DNA of 64,000 bases from Actinacidiphila yanglinensis (GCF_900107965.1 NZ_FNVU01000021.1:1-64000), one strand, 5' to 3'. Counted from the stretch's first letter, positions 48,416-57,687 are shown. Numbers and translations: made by a program. Notes: generated by a model not told the origin, from the letters alone.

Positions 48416-49669
48416 ATGCCGGCCGTGACGACACTCGCAGACGCCGTGGGCGCCCGGATCGGCGCCGCGCTGGCCGCCACCGACGCCGAACTGGCCCGCC
48501 GCTATCCCGGCGAGCCCGCCACCCGCCAGCCCGTGCACACCGTCTACGTGCCCGCCGACGCCTTCCACGCCGGCACCGTCCGCGCCTGGGGCGACCAGGC
48601 ACTGGCCGCACTCGACGCCCACGCCCCCGACCCCGCCGCGCTGGGCGCCGTACTCGGCCTGGACGGCGCGCTCGCCGCCGACGTGTACGACCGGGTCCGC
48701 GCCAAACTGCGCGACGAGCCCGTCGAGGACCTGCGGATCGACTTCGAGGACGGCTACGGTCCGCGCCCGGACGCCGAGGAGGACGCCGCGGCCGTTACAG
48801 CCGCCCGGACCGTCACCGCCGCCGTCGCCGACGGCACCGCACCGCCCTTCGTCGGCATCCGCATGAAGTGCATGGAGGCCGCCGTGCGCGAACGCGGCAT
48901 CCGCACGCTCGACCTGTTCCTCACCGCACTGCTCGACGGGGGAGCGCTGCCCACCGGGCTCGTCCTGACCCTGCCCAAGGTCACCTTCCCCGCGCAGGTC
49001 GCCGCGATGGCCGACCTGTGCGAGGCGTTCGAGCGGGCGGCGGATCTGCCCGAAGGGCGGCTCGGCTTCGAGATCCAGATCGAGACCACCCAGGCCATCC
49101 TGGGACCCGACGGCGCCGCCACCGTGCCCGCCCTCATCGACGCCGCCCGCGGTCGCGCCACCGCACTCCACTACGGCACCTTCGACTACAGCGCGGCCTG
49201 CGGGGTCAGCGCCGCCCACCAGTCCCCGGACCATCCGGCCGCCGACCACGCCAAGGCCGTCATGCAGGTCGCCGCGGCCGGCACCGGAGTACGCCTCAGC
49301 GACGGCTCCACCAACGTCCTCCCGGTCGGCTCGACCACCGACGTCCACTCCGCCTGGCGGCTCCACTACGGCCTCGTACGCCGCTCTCTGGCCCGCGCGT
49401 ACTACCAGGGGTGGGACATGCACCCTGCCCACCTCCCGACCCGCTACGCCGCCACCTACGCCTTCTACCGGGAGGGCCTGGCCGCCACCACGGCCCGCCT
49501 CGCCGCCTACACCACTCCCTCCGGCGCGCCCACCCCCGCCGTCCTCGACGAACCCGCCACCGCCCGCGCCCTCGCCACCCACCTCCTCCGCGGCCTCGAC
49601 TGCGGCGCCCTCACCCCCACCGAACTCCCCCTCCCCACCCCCACCTTGACCACCCTCGCCACCCGCTGA
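48416..49669 (+). CDS. HpcH/HpaI aldolase/citrate lyase-like protein (DUF6986 type)
   Basis: 417 residues from the ATG at 48416 with GGGGAGGG five bases upstream. The core is the TIM-barrel lyase fold: EDLRIDFEDGYGPRPDAEED, VGIRMKCMEAAVRERGIRTLDLFL, LVLTLPKVTFPAQVAAMADL, RLGFEIQIETTQAIL and ALHYGTFDYSAACGVS, which carry the acidic metal ligands. Similar proteins sit near malate synthase or allantoin genes in other Streptomyces, but here it stands alone. The last ~40 codons shift to CTC/CCC/ACC-rich usage, like lutB. Confidence 0.88.
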   Translation: MPAVTTLADAVGARIGAALAATDAELARRYPGEPATRQPVHTVYVPADAFHAGTVRAWGDQALAALDAHAPDPAALGAVLGLDGALAADVYDRVRAKLRDEPVEDLRIDFEDGYGPRPDAEEDAAAVTAARTVTAAVADGTAPPFVGIRMKCMEAAVRERGIRTLDLFLTALLDGGALPTGLVLTLPKVTFPAQVAAMADLCEAFERAADLPEGRLGFEIQIETTQAILGPDGAATVPALIDAARGRATALHYGTFDYSAACGVSAAHQSPDHPAADHAKAVMQVAAAGTGVRLSDGSTNVLPVGSTTDVHSAWRLHYGLVRRSLARAYYQGWDMHPAHLPTRYAATYAFYREGLAATTARLAAYTTPSGAPTPAVLDEPATARALATHLLRGLDCGALTPTELPLPTPTLTTLATR

Positions 49670-49986
49670 CCCGCCAGAGGGCCGCGAGGAACTGCGCGAG
49701 CAACCTCATCGGACGGGCACCCACCAAACCGCCCCGCACCCCCCCAGGCGAAGCTCTGGGCGAGAACTGCGCGACCAGCCCCACATCGGACGGGCACTCA
49801 ACAAACTGCCCGTACCACTCCAGGGGCGCGTGGGGGCACCTCCCAGGCGAAGCTCTGGGGGAGAACTGCGCGACCAGCCCCCACCGGCAGGTGGTCTGGG
49901 AACAACCGGCACCCCCCACCCCGGAGGGACCCCCACCGGCAGGTGGTCCGGGAACAACCGGCACCCCCCACCCGTGGACGGCCCCC
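49670..49986. repeat. Repeat-rich intergenic region
   Basis: No gene is seen. The block CCAGGCGAAGCTCTGGG followed by CGAGAACTGCGCGACCAGCC occurs near 49744 and again near 49843. A 52-bp direct repeat starting CCACCGGCAGGTGGTC lies at 49881-49932 and 49933-49979; its start is itself a small palindrome. Bases 49831-49861 are identical, reverse-complemented, to 14170-14200. The right end borders the LacI stop. Confidence 0.8.
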
Positions 49987-51012
49987 TCACCTCGCGGGCG
50001 GAATCTCCCCGGACCCCCGCTCGATCAACCGCACCGGCAACTCCGTCCGGGTCGCCTCCTCCGCCGCGATCCCGTCCAGCCGCCTGAACAACTGCTGCGC
50101 CGCCACCCGCCCGATCCCCGGGGCGTCCTGCGCCACCACCGTGATCGCCGGATCCAGCACGTCCGCCAGCTCGAAGTCGTCGAACCCGACCAGCGCGACC
50201 GGGTCCGGCCGGGCCGCGAGGACCCGCACCGCCGTCACGGTCACGCGGTTGTTCCCCGCGAACAGCGCCGTCACCGGCTCCGTCCCGTTCAGCATCGCGT
50301 CCAGCGCCGCCTCGACCCGCTCGGGGGTGGTCGGACCCATGGCGTACCACTCGGGCCGCACCGCGAGCCCCGCCGCGGCCATCGCCTCGCGGTAGCCGCG
50401 CAGGCGCTCACCCGCGGTGTGGATGCCGGGCTGGTCGCCGATGAAGCCGATCCTGCGGTGGCCGTGCGCGATGAGGTGCGCGACGCCCTCCCGCGTACCG
50501 CCCGCGTTGTCGGTGAGCACGACATCCGCGTCCAGCCGCCCGGCCGGCCGGTCCACGAAGACCGTCGCGACCCCGGCCGCGATCTCCGGCAGGAGGTACC
50601 GGTGGTCCTCACCGGCCGGCACCACGACCAGCCCGTCCACCCGCCGCGCGCAGAACGCCAGCACCAACTCCTGCTCCCGGCGCGGGTCCTCCGCGCTCGA
50701 CCCGGTGAAGAGCAGCGCGCCGTGCGAGCGGGCCACGTCCTCCACCGCGCGGCTGAGCGCCGCGTAGAACGGGTCCGCCAGGTCCTCCAGCACCAGCCCG
50801 ACGCTCGCGGTCCGCCGGGTGCGCAGCAGCCGCGCGCTGTCGTTGCGGCGGAAGCCCAGCGCGTCGATGGCGGCCTGCACGCGCGCGGCGGTGTCCGGTG
50901 TCACGCCGGGTTCCTCGTTCACCACCCGCGACACCGTCTTGAGGCCGACGCCCGCCCGCGCGGCGACATCCTTCATCGTGGGCCGGGGTGTGCGTCCTGG
51001 TGTTTGGGTCAC
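49987..51012 (-). CDS. LacI-family transcriptional regulator, divergent from a ROK kinase
   Basis: 341 residues from a GTG at 51012. The helix-turn-helix is TMKDVAARAGVGLKTVSRVVN and the hinge is NDSARLLRTRRTASVGLV. The sugar-binding domain includes PVTALFAGNNRVTVTAVRVL and DPVALVGFDDFELADVLDP. An exact 12-bp palindrome, GACAACGTTGTC, lies 29 bp upstream, between this gene and the divergent ROK kinase. It probably represses both, with a sugar or sugar phosphate as inducer. Confidence 0.93.
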   Translation of the reverse strand: MTQTPGRTPRPTMKDVAARAGVGLKTVSRVVNEEPGVTPDTAARVQAAIDALGFRRNDSARLLRTRRTASVGLVLEDLADPFYAALSRAVEDVARSHGALLFTGSSAEDPRREQELVLAFCARRVDGLVVVPAGEDHRYLLPEIAAGVATVFVDRPAGRLDADVVLTDNAGGTREGVAHLIAHGHRRIGFIGDQPGIHTAGERLRGYREAMAAAGLAVRPEWYAMGPTTPERVEAALDAMLNGTEPVTALFAGNNRVTVTAVRVLAARPDPVALVGFDDFELADVLDPAITVVAQDAPGIGRVAAQQLFRRLDGIAAEEATRTELPVRLIERGSGEIPPAR

Positions 51013-51041
51013 GGTCGTAGTATTCCCTGCGGCAAGAGATG

Positions 51042-51053
51042 GACAACGTTGTC
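51042..51053. promoter_or_regulatory. LacI-family operator (GACAACGTTGTC)
   Basis: A perfect 12-bp palindrome with the AACGTT core typical of LacI/GalR sites, 30 bp upstream of the LacI GTG and within the 306-bp region shared with the ROK kinase gene. The rest of that region holds no gene; a second operator closer to the kinase is not seen. Confidence 0.7.
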
Positions 51054-51318
51054 ACGAACAGGCGAGACTACCCTCGTCGCCACCCCTTGCCGAGAACCCC
51101 CACCGAACGAGTCTCATACGAACGCAAAGCGACCGATAACCCACGCGCCGTGCGCGTCCAGAACCCACCGGACGGCACCGGCGCGAGAATCCGACCCGCC
51201 GGCCCCGCCGCAGACCACCTCCGTACCACCCCCACACCTCATGTACCGACAACGAAGCACCAGGCACCGCCCACCATCCCCACCCCGCACGCACAACGCA
51301 CAAGGAGACGCCGCAGCG

Positions 51319-52284
51319 ATGCACCCTGACAGCGCGACCGGTCCACTCGTGGCCGCACTGGACATCGGCGGTACCAAGATCGCCGGAGCCCTCGTCGACT
51401 CCGAGGGGCGCCTGGTGGCGCGCGCGCTGCGCCCGACACCCGCCGGCCCGGACGGCGACCGGGTGATGGGCGCGGTCGACGAGGTGCTCGCCGAACTGCG
51501 CGCCGCACAGTACTGGCCCGCCGTCGTCGCGGTCGGCATCGGCAGCGCCGGGCCGGTGGACGCGGCGCAGGGCACCGTCAGCCCCGTCAACGTGCCCGGC
51601 TGGCGCGAGTTCCCGCTGGTCCCGCGGGTCTCGGCGGCGGCCGGCGGCCTGCCCGTGATCCTGACCGGAGACGGCGTCGCCATGACCGCGGCCGAGCACT
51701 GGCAGGGCGCGGCGCGCGGCTACGACAACGCGCTGTGCATGGTGGTGTCCACCGGCGTCGGCGGCGGGCTGGTCCTCGGCGGCGCTCTCCTGCCCGGGCC
51801 GACCGGCAACGCCGGGCACATCGGGCACATCAGCGTCGACCTCGACGGCGACCCGTGCCCGTGCGGTTCGCGCGGCTGCGTGGAGCGGATCGCCAGCGGC
51901 CCCAACATCGCCCGGCGCGCCGTCGAGCAGGGCTGGCGGCCGGCGGCCGGCACGGAGCCGACCGCGGCGGCCGTGGCCGCGTCCGCCCGCGCGGGCGACC
52001 CCGTCGCGCTGGCCTCCTTCGACCGCGCCGCCCAGGCGCTGGCCGCGGGCATCGCGGCGACCGCCACGCTCGTGGAGATCCACGTCGCCGTGATCGGCGG
52101 CGGGGTCTCGGCGGCCGGCCCGCTGCTGTTCGACCCGTTGCGCGAACACCTGTCCCACTACGCCACGTTGTCCTTCGCGGCGGGTGTCGACGTGGTGCCC
52201 GCGAAGCTCGGCACCGACGCCGGTCTGGTCGGCGCCGCGGCGGCCGCCGCCCAGGCACTGCAACTGTTCCCCACCACCGCGTAG
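51319..52284 (+). CDS. ROK-family sugar kinase (glucokinase-like)
   Basis: 321 residues from the ATG at 51319. ATP-binding DIGGTKIAGALVD is at ~14-26; the catalytic Asp is probably in ILTGDGVAMTAAEHWQG; VSTGVGGGLVLGG and GNAGHIGHISVD follow; the ROK zinc motif is CPCGSRGC (C-x-C-x4-C). The N-terminus has no DNA-binding domain, so it is a kinase and not a repressor. It may phosphorylate glucose, mannose or a related hexose. It is transcribed away from the LacI gene. Confidence 0.92.
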   Translation: MHPDSATGPLVAALDIGGTKIAGALVDSEGRLVARALRPTPAGPDGDRVMGAVDEVLAELRAAQYWPAVVAVGIGSAGPVDAAQGTVSPVNVPGWREFPLVPRVSAAAGGLPVILTGDGVAMTAAEHWQGAARGYDNALCMVVSTGVGGGLVLGGALLPGPTGNAGHIGHISVDLDGDPCPCGSRGCVERIASGPNIARRAVEQGWRPAAGTEPTAAAVAASARAGDPVALASFDRAAQALAAGIAATATLVEIHVAVIGGGVSAAGPLLFDPLREHLSHYATLSFAAGVDVVPAKLGTDAGLVGAAAAAAQALQLFPTTA

Positions 52285-52338
52285 GCTCCGGCCCGGGCTC
52301 GCGCCGCGGCGGCGCGGGGCGGTGAGGAGGCCGGTGCG

Positions 52339-52746
52339 GTGGTCGGGAGCGAGCGCGACGTGGTCGTGGCGGTGCTGCTGCGGGCCGACCGGTTCCTGGT
52401 GATCCGGCGTGGGCCCGGCGCGCGGATGCCCGGCTATTGGGCGCCGCCGAGCGGCGTCGTCGAGGCGGGGGAGAGCCGGCAGGACGCGCTGGTGCGGGAG
52501 GTGCGGGAGGAGGTCGGCCTCACCGCCGTGCCGTCGGCGGAGGTCTGGCGGTCGCGCAGCGCGGACGGGGTGTCCCTGCTGCACTGGTGGACCGCCCGCG
52601 CCGAGCACGGCGAGGTCGTTCCGGACCCGCGTGAGGTCGCCGCGAGCCGCTGGGTCACCGCGGCGGAGTTCCTCGCCCTCGACCCGGTCTTCCCCGGCGA
52701 CCGGGAGTTCTTCGTACGGGTGCTGCCGCGGCTCCAGGGACCCTGA
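52339..52746 (+). CDS. NUDIX hydrolase
   Basis: 135 residues from a GTG at 52339 with GAGGAGG upstream. The Nudix box is complete: GVVEAGESRQDALVREVREEVGL, spanning ~38-60 and matching Gx5Ex7REUxEExGU. Members hydrolyse nucleoside diphosphates linked to another group, for example oxidised dGTP or ADP-ribose. The substrate is not evident. It follows the ROK kinase by 54 bp on the same strand and converges on a GNAT gene. Confidence 0.93.
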   Translation: MVGSERDVVVAVLLRADRFLVIRRGPGARMPGYWAPPSGVVEAGESRQDALVREVREEVGLTAVPSAEVWRSRSADGVSLLHWWTARAEHGEVVPDPREVAASRWVTAAEFLALDPVFPGDREFFVRVLPRLQGP

Positions 52747-52823
52747 GCGCAGGGGCGGCGCGTCATGTCGGTACGGCCGCCCGCGCGTCGGCGGCCCGCT
52801 GCCGGTCCTCCGAGCGGCCCGGC

Positions 52824-53426
52824 CTACGCCGAGCGCACGTGCAGGTGGCCCTCCTCGGGGAACTGCGGCGGATACGGCGGCAGTACGGTGCGCAGCTCGT
52901 ACCCGCCCTTCTCCGCCACCCGGCAGGACGCCTCGTTGCTCCTGGAGTGCAGCAGGGCGATCCAGGTGAGCGGCAGCGGGCACTGGGGGCCCAACGCCCA
53001 GCGGGAGACGGTGTCCAGGGCGCGCGGCGCGATGCCGCGGCCCCGGGCTCCGGCGGCCGTCCAGTAACCGACCTCCGCGGCGCCCTCGGCCGGGCCGGTG
53101 CCCTCGCGTACGACGATGTGCCCGAGCAAGGGGGTCGTTGGACCGCTGAGGACGTTCACGGCGGTGTCGACGGTGTCGGTGTGCTCCTCGGTCGCGGCCG
53201 GTTCCTCGACGGCGAACGCGAAGCGGATGCCGGCGGCCCAGCCCGCCGCCTGGGCGTCGATCCAGCGCCGGGCGGCGGCCTCGTCCTCGAGGAAGGTCAT
53301 CAACCGGCGCCGCAGCAGCGGGTCCTGGTGGGCCAGCGCCAGCGCCCCGGCGTCCTGCGGCTGCCACGGGCGCAGCCTCAACGCGGGTGCGGACGCGGTC
53401 GGTTCGACAGGCAGGTGGACAACCAT
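52824..53426 (-). CDS. GNAT-family N-acetyltransferase (RimJ/RimL type)
   Basis: 200 residues from the ATG at 53426, with GAGGAG five bases upstream. The RimJ-like pattern is ALRLRPWQPQDAGALALAHQDP, AAEVGYWTAAGARGRGIAPRALDTVSRWAL (acetyl-CoA loop) and HSRSNEASCRVAEKGGYEL. These enzymes acetylate protein N-termini, or antibiotics or small amines. The substrate is unknown. It stands alone. Confidence 0.92.
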   Translation of the reverse strand: MVVHLPVEPTASAPALRLRPWQPQDAGALALAHQDPLLRRRLMTFLEDEAAARRWIDAQAAGWAAGIRFAFAVEEPAATEEHTDTVDTAVNVLSGPTTPLLGHIVVREGTGPAEGAAEVGYWTAAGARGRGIAPRALDTVSRWALGPQCPLPLTWIALLHSRSNEASCRVAEKGGYELRTVLPPYPPQFPEEGHLHVRSA

Positions 53427-53763
53427 GCGGGCTCCTCGGAGTGTTCGCCGGACCGCCCGCAAAGCTACCGGTGGATCCTCGGATCATCGGCGGTTTCGCC
53501 GTCCCCGTACGACGGCGACCTCGCGCACAGCGCCGCGCGAACGGCCGCCCGCCCGCACCGCGTTGGACGTCCCTGCGGCGGCAACGCCGCTCCGCTGGGC
53601 GGGGCCGGGTGCGTACCGGTGCCGCCCGCGGGCGCCCCGGGTGACCCGCGGCCGAGCCCGGTCCCTCCGCCGGAACCTTCGGTACCGTCGCCGCTCCCGA
53701 CATACTGTGATGCCCCGCGGCGAGCCGGCCGCGGGCACACCGCGCGGCACACGGAGGGGGCCG
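53427..53763. other. 337-bp intergenic region without a gene
   Basis: It contains the divergent promoters of the GNAT gene (leftward) and the LuxR-type HTH gene (rightward). I see no coding bias, repeat or strong palindrome in it. Confidence 0.5.
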
Positions 53764-54876
53764 ATGGAGGACGACGAGGCGTACGCACTGTCCCTGTACC
53801 AGGCATTGCGCGCCAGCGGCGAGGCAGAGGCGGCCGGCCTGTCCACGGCGACCGGACTCGGCGGCGAGCAGGTCGAGCGGGGCCTGCGGCGGCTGCGCCG
53901 GCTCGGTCTGGTCCGCGAGACGGGCGGCGTGCTCGAGCCGGTCGAACCCGACGCCGCGCTGCTCGGCAAGATGGGCGCCCACCGGTCCACGGCCGCCGCG
54001 CACGCGGCGAGCGCCACCGAACTGGAGCAGCTCACCCACGCGCTGCTGACCCGGTACCGGCCCGCCGTCGCGGACGAAGCATCGCAGTTCGAGGTGGAGT
54101 TCGTCAGCGACCGGCGGACCAAGGACCGCAGGCTGCGCGACCTCAACGCGGAGGTCAAGCTGACCTGCGACTCGCTGCATCCCGGCGGGATGCCGCCGAT
54201 GGACGTGCTGACCAGGTCGCTCGCCGAGGACGCGCGACTCGTCGAGCGGGGCGTGCACTGCCGCGCCATCTACCGGCAGGGACTGCTCCAGACCCCCAAG
54301 CACGCGCGCTATCTGCACGAACTCGTCCAGATCGGCGTCGAGGTGCGGCTCATCGAGCACGCGGCCTACGATCTGCTCCTCCTGGACCGCACGATCGCCT
54401 GGATCCCGGCCGCACCGGGCACCACCTCGCCGTCGGTGGTGCTGTTCCGCGGCGCGGCCCTGATCAACGCCCAGATCGCGCTCTACGAGGACTGCTGGCT
54501 GCGCGCGGTGCCGTACCCGAAGGCGCTCGCCGACTCCGAGCGGACGGCGCTTCCCGCACAGGAGCGGGCGGTGGTCCGGCTGATGTCGGGCGGCCTCAGC
54601 GACGACCAGATCGCGCGCAAACTGGGCGTGCACCGCCGGACGGTGCAGCGGACCGTCGCCAGGCTCATGGAACGGCTCAACGCCGGCAGCAGGTTCGAGG
54701 CCGGGATGAAGCTGGCCCGCACCATGGGCGGCGCGAGCGACGTCCCGGAACGGCCGCAGCTGTTCCAGCCGCGGCAACCGTCCCCGGCGTCCCCGGTCTC
54801 CTCCTCCGCGCCGTCCTCCCCGTCCGCGCCATCCGCGCCGGTACCCTCGCAGGCTCCCGCCGGCCGCAGCTCGTAG
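53764..54876 (+). CDS. HTH regulator with LuxR-type C-terminal domain
   Basis: 370 residues from the ATG at 53764. The N-terminal ~60 residues form a TrmB-like winged helix (YALSLYQALRASGEAEAAGLS ... GLRRLRRLGLVRETGG). The middle resembles the phospholipase-D-like or sensor part of such regulators (HCRAIYRQGLLQTPKHARYLHEL). The LuxR/NarL HTH is LPAQERAVVRLMSGGLSDDQIARKLGVHRRTVQRTVARLMERL (~260-305), quoted here by position. A Pro/Ser-rich tail of ~40 residues follows. Streptomyces has many of these; the signal is unknown. No receiver domain. Confidence 0.85.
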   Translation: MEDDEAYALSLYQALRASGEAEAAGLSTATGLGGEQVERGLRRLRRLGLVRETGGVLEPVEPDAALLGKMGAHRSTAAAHAASATELEQLTHALLTRYRPAVADEASQFEVEFVSDRRTKDRRLRDLNAEVKLTCDSLHPGGMPPMDVLTRSLAEDARLVERGVHCRAIYRQGLLQTPKHARYLHELVQIGVEVRLIEHAAYDLLLLDRTIAWIPAAPGTTSPSVVLFRGAALINAQIALYEDCWLRAVPYPKALADSERTALPAQERAVVRLMSGGLSDDQIARKLGVHRRTVQRTVARLMERLNAGSRFEAGMKLARTMGGASDVPERPQLFQPRQPSPASPVSSSAPSSPSAPSAPVPSQAPAGRSS

Positions 54877-54906
54877 CCTCCTCCCGGCCGGGGCGCCCCG
54901 CGGCCG

Positions 54907-56133
54907 TCAGCCGCCGAGTACCGCGAGCGGGTCGTCCAGCACGGGCTGCCAGGCGAGTTCGGCGGCGCCGACGAGGCTGTTGTGGTCGAGCGCGCAGGCC
55001 AGCAGCGGCACGCTCCCGCTGCGCCCCCACAGGCTGCGGTCGGCGACCACCGCCCGCAGCCGCTCGGGGTCGGCGTCCAGCAGGTGCCGGTGCAGGCCGC
55101 CGAGCAGGATGCGGTCCGGGTTGAGCACGTTGACCAGCCCGGCCAGGCCGGTACCGAGCCGGTCGATGAGGGTGTGGGCGGCGCCGCGCACCGCCGGATC
55201 GTCGTACTCCGTGCTCAGCAGGTCGCGGGACTGCTCCAGCAGCGAGATCTCGGGCCCCGCCGGGCGCCCGGCGGCCTCGATGAAGGCCAGCGGGTCGGCC
55301 TCGACGTCGAGGCAGCCGCGGGAGCCGCAGTGGCAGGGGCGCCCGTCGGGCCGGACGGTGAGATGGCCGACCTCCAGGGCGAGGCCCGAACTCCCGGTGT
55401 GCAGGTGCCCGTCGAGGACGAGGGCGCCACCCACGCCGCGGTGGCCGGAGGCGACCACCAGCAGGTGCTGGGCGTCGCGCCCGGCTCCGTGGCGGTGTTC
55501 GGCGAGCGCCGCCACGTTGACGTCGTTGCCGACGAAGCAGGGCACCGGCCGCCCGCCGGGCCCGGTGATGCCCGCCTTGGCGATCTGCTCGGTGAAGATG
55601 CGCAGCACGGGCGCACCGGCCGGCCAGGCGAGGTGCAGCGGGTTGAGGGCGGTGCCCTCGGGTTCGGCGACCGCGGACGGCACGGCGAGCCCGGCGCCCA
55701 CGCAGGTCCGCCCGTGCGTGCGCAGCAGCTGCAGCCCGGCCGCGACGACCTCGCCGAGGACATGCGCGGGATCGGCCGGCACCGTCATGCACCCGGGCGC
55801 GGTGGCCACGGTCTCGCCGCCGAGGCCGACCAGCGCGGCCCGGAAGCCGTCCGCGTGCACCTGCGCCGCGAGTACGACCGGCCCGTCGGCGGCCACCTCC
55901 AGCCGGTGGGAGGGCCGGCCCTGCGCACCGGACGGACCGGTCGGCCGGGTGTCCACCCTGATCAGGCCGAGCGCTTCGAGTTCGGCCGCCACCGCCCCCG
56001 CCGTGGCCCTGGTCACACCGAGTTCCGCCGTGAGCAGGGCGCGGGTGGCCGCGCGGCCGGTGTGTACCAGGCCGAGCGCGGGTCCGAGCGCGCCTCGGCC
56101 ACGCTCAAGCCTTGTCCGAATCTGTGTCACCAC
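54907..56133 (-). CDS. ROK-family transcriptional regulator
   Basis: 408 residues from the first of two tandem GTG codons (56133, 56130). An N-terminal winged helix (TRALLTAELGVTRATAGAVAAELEALGLI) precedes the ROK sugar-binding domain: FVGNDVNVAALAEHRHG, VVASGHRGVGGALVLDG, LALEVGHLTVRPDG and the zinc motif CHCGSRGC. NagC/XylR-like repressors of this family respond to sugars. It is divergent from an MFS transporter with only 14 bp between the starts, so it must share and control that promoter. Confidence 0.92.
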   Translation of the reverse strand: MVTQIRTRLERGRGALGPALGLVHTGRAATRALLTAELGVTRATAGAVAAELEALGLIRVDTRPTGPSGAQGRPSHRLEVAADGPVVLAAQVHADGFRAALVGLGGETVATAPGCMTVPADPAHVLGEVVAAGLQLLRTHGRTCVGAGLAVPSAVAEPEGTALNPLHLAWPAGAPVLRIFTEQIAKAGITGPGGRPVPCFVGNDVNVAALAEHRHGAGRDAQHLLVVASGHRGVGGALVLDGHLHTGSSGLALEVGHLTVRPDGRPCHCGSRGCLDVEADPLAFIEAAGRPAGPEISLLEQSRDLLSTEYDDPAVRGAAHTLIDRLGTGLAGLVNVLNPDRILLGGLHRHLLDADPERLRAVVADRSLWGRSGSVPLLACALDHNSLVGAAELAWQPVLDDPLAVLGG

Positions 56134-56165
56134 TCTATTCTCACTTTGTGCCGACGCTGAACAAA
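56112..56165 (+). promoter_or_regulatory. Leaderless MFS promoter with overlapping inverted repeat
   Basis: TTGTCC (56112-56117), an 18-bp spacer and TATTCT (56136-56141) place the transcript start at about 56148, the first base of the MFS GTG. The imperfect dyad TTTGT-N11-ACAAA (56145-56165) straddles the start and is a candidate ROK operator. Confidence 0.6.
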
Positions 56166-57500
56166 ATAGGGACGGCGCTGTCCCGATCCCACCACACATC
56201 CACCACCGACCCATCCCTCCGCGCGCTGCGCGTCGCGCTGACGGTCTTCTTCGGGGTGGACGGTTTCCTGTTCGCCGGGTGGGTGGTGCGCATCCCGGCG
56301 ATCAAGGCCCAGGTCGGCGCGTCCGCGGGGCAGTTGGGGCTGGCGCTGCTCGGCGTGTCGGTCGGTGCGGTCGCCACGATGGTGATCACCGGGCGATTGT
56401 GCCGCGTGTTCGGCAACGAGCGGGTGACCGCCGTGACCGCCGCGATGCTGGCGATCAGCGTGGCCCTGCCACCGCGTACCCATTCCGCCCTGGCGCTGGG
56501 ACTGGTCCTGCTCCTGTTCGGCATGTCCTACGGCGGTCTCAACGTCGCGATGAACAGCGTCGCGGTCGACCTCGTGGCCGCTCTCCGCCGCCCGGTGATG
56601 TCGGGGTTCCACGCCGCCTACAGCATGGGCGGCCTGCTCGGCGCGGGCATCGGCGGCGTGCTGGCCCCGCATCTGTCGCCCGCCACCCACCTGTTGCTGC
56701 TCACCCCGATCGGGCTGCTGACCGTGGTGTTCGCGGGGCGGGTGCTGCTGGCCCATCCGCTCAGCCACGGCGGACGTACTCCCGCGGCGCGCGCGGCCAC
56801 CGAGGCGGGCACGGCGCCCGAGGCCGCGGTCGACGGCACGGGGGAGGGCGCGGCCCCGGGCGGGAACGCGGCTGCCGGCGGGGGCGGGGCCGCGGTCCCC
56901 GATCGGCCCGGACCCGATGTCACGGCCGGGCGCGGACGAGGCCGCCGGACGGCCCTGCTGGTCGCGGTGTTCGGCCTGATCGCCGGCTGCTCGGCCTACG
57001 GCGAGGGCGCGCTCGCCGAGTGGGGTGCGCTGCACATCCAGCAGGACCTGCACAACGGCCCCGGCATCGCCGCGGCCGGATACGCGTGCGTCACTTCGGC
57101 GATGACCATCGGGAGGCTGACGGGCGCGGCCCTGATCACCCGGCTCGGGCAGAGTCGCGCGCTGGTGCTCGGCGGGCTGACCGCGTGCGCCGGGATGCTG
57201 GTGGGCGCGCTCGCGCCGTACACCGCGCTGGTGATGGTCGGCTTCGCGCTGACCGGCCTCGGACTGGCGAACCTCTTCCCGACCGCCATCGCGCGCGCGG
57301 GCGAGCTGACCGGTCCCAGCGGGGTGGCCGCCGCGTCCACCGTCGGCTACGGCGGGATGCTGCTCGGCCCGCCCTCCATCGGCTTCCTCACCGACGCGGT
57401 CGGCCTGCCCACGGCCCTCACCACGGTCTCCGCCCTCGCCGCTCTGGCCGCGCTGATCGCCTGGTCGGTACGGCACACGGCGCCGCCCCGCACGGTTTGA
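56148..57500 (+). CDS. MFS transporter divergent from a ROK regulator
   Basis: 450 residues from the GTG at 56148, which has no ribosome site and sits at the predicted transcription start. Twelve membrane segments are visible, starting VALTVFFGVDGFLFAGWVVRIPAIKAQ and including LLFGMSYGGLNVAMNSVAVDL and GFALTGLGLANLFPTAIARAG. The central loop (~205-265) is long and rich in Ala, Gly and Pro. The GGLNVAMN region recalls sugar or fucose-type MFS carriers. The substrate is probably the ligand of the divergent ROK regulator. Confidence 0.9.
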   Translation: MPTLNKIGTALSRSHHTSTTDPSLRALRVALTVFFGVDGFLFAGWVVRIPAIKAQVGASAGQLGLALLGVSVGAVATMVITGRLCRVFGNERVTAVTAAMLAISVALPPRTHSALALGLVLLLFGMSYGGLNVAMNSVAVDLVAALRRPVMSGFHAAYSMGGLLGAGIGGVLAPHLSPATHLLLLTPIGLLTVVFAGRVLLAHPLSHGGRTPAARAATEAGTAPEAAVDGTGEGAAPGGNAAAGGGGAAVPDRPGPDVTAGRGRGRRTALLVAVFGLIAGCSAYGEGALAEWGALHIQQDLHNGPGIAAAGYACVTSAMTIGRLTGAALITRLGQSRALVLGGLTACAGMLVGALAPYTALVMVGFALTGLGLANLFPTAIARAGELTGPSGVAAASTVGYGGMLLGPPSIGFLTDAVGLPTALTTVSALAALAALIAWSVRHTAPPRTV

Positions 57501-57687
57501 CGTACCTCACCGGCGCGGAAACGGCGCCGAGGCGGCATCCTGTTGGGCACCCGGACGTCCGACAGCGCGGCGCCGCACACCGATGTGACGTCCGCCCGGG
57601 CGGAAGACCCCTCCGTGGACGCGTACCCGGGTGCGCGCGGAACCCCGGTGCGTCCGGTCGCCGCGGCCACGAACGCAGGAGGAGCCG

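Noticed and set aside
49881..49979. Direct repeats considered as a CRISPR array
   Set aside because: Only two contiguous copies with no spacer.
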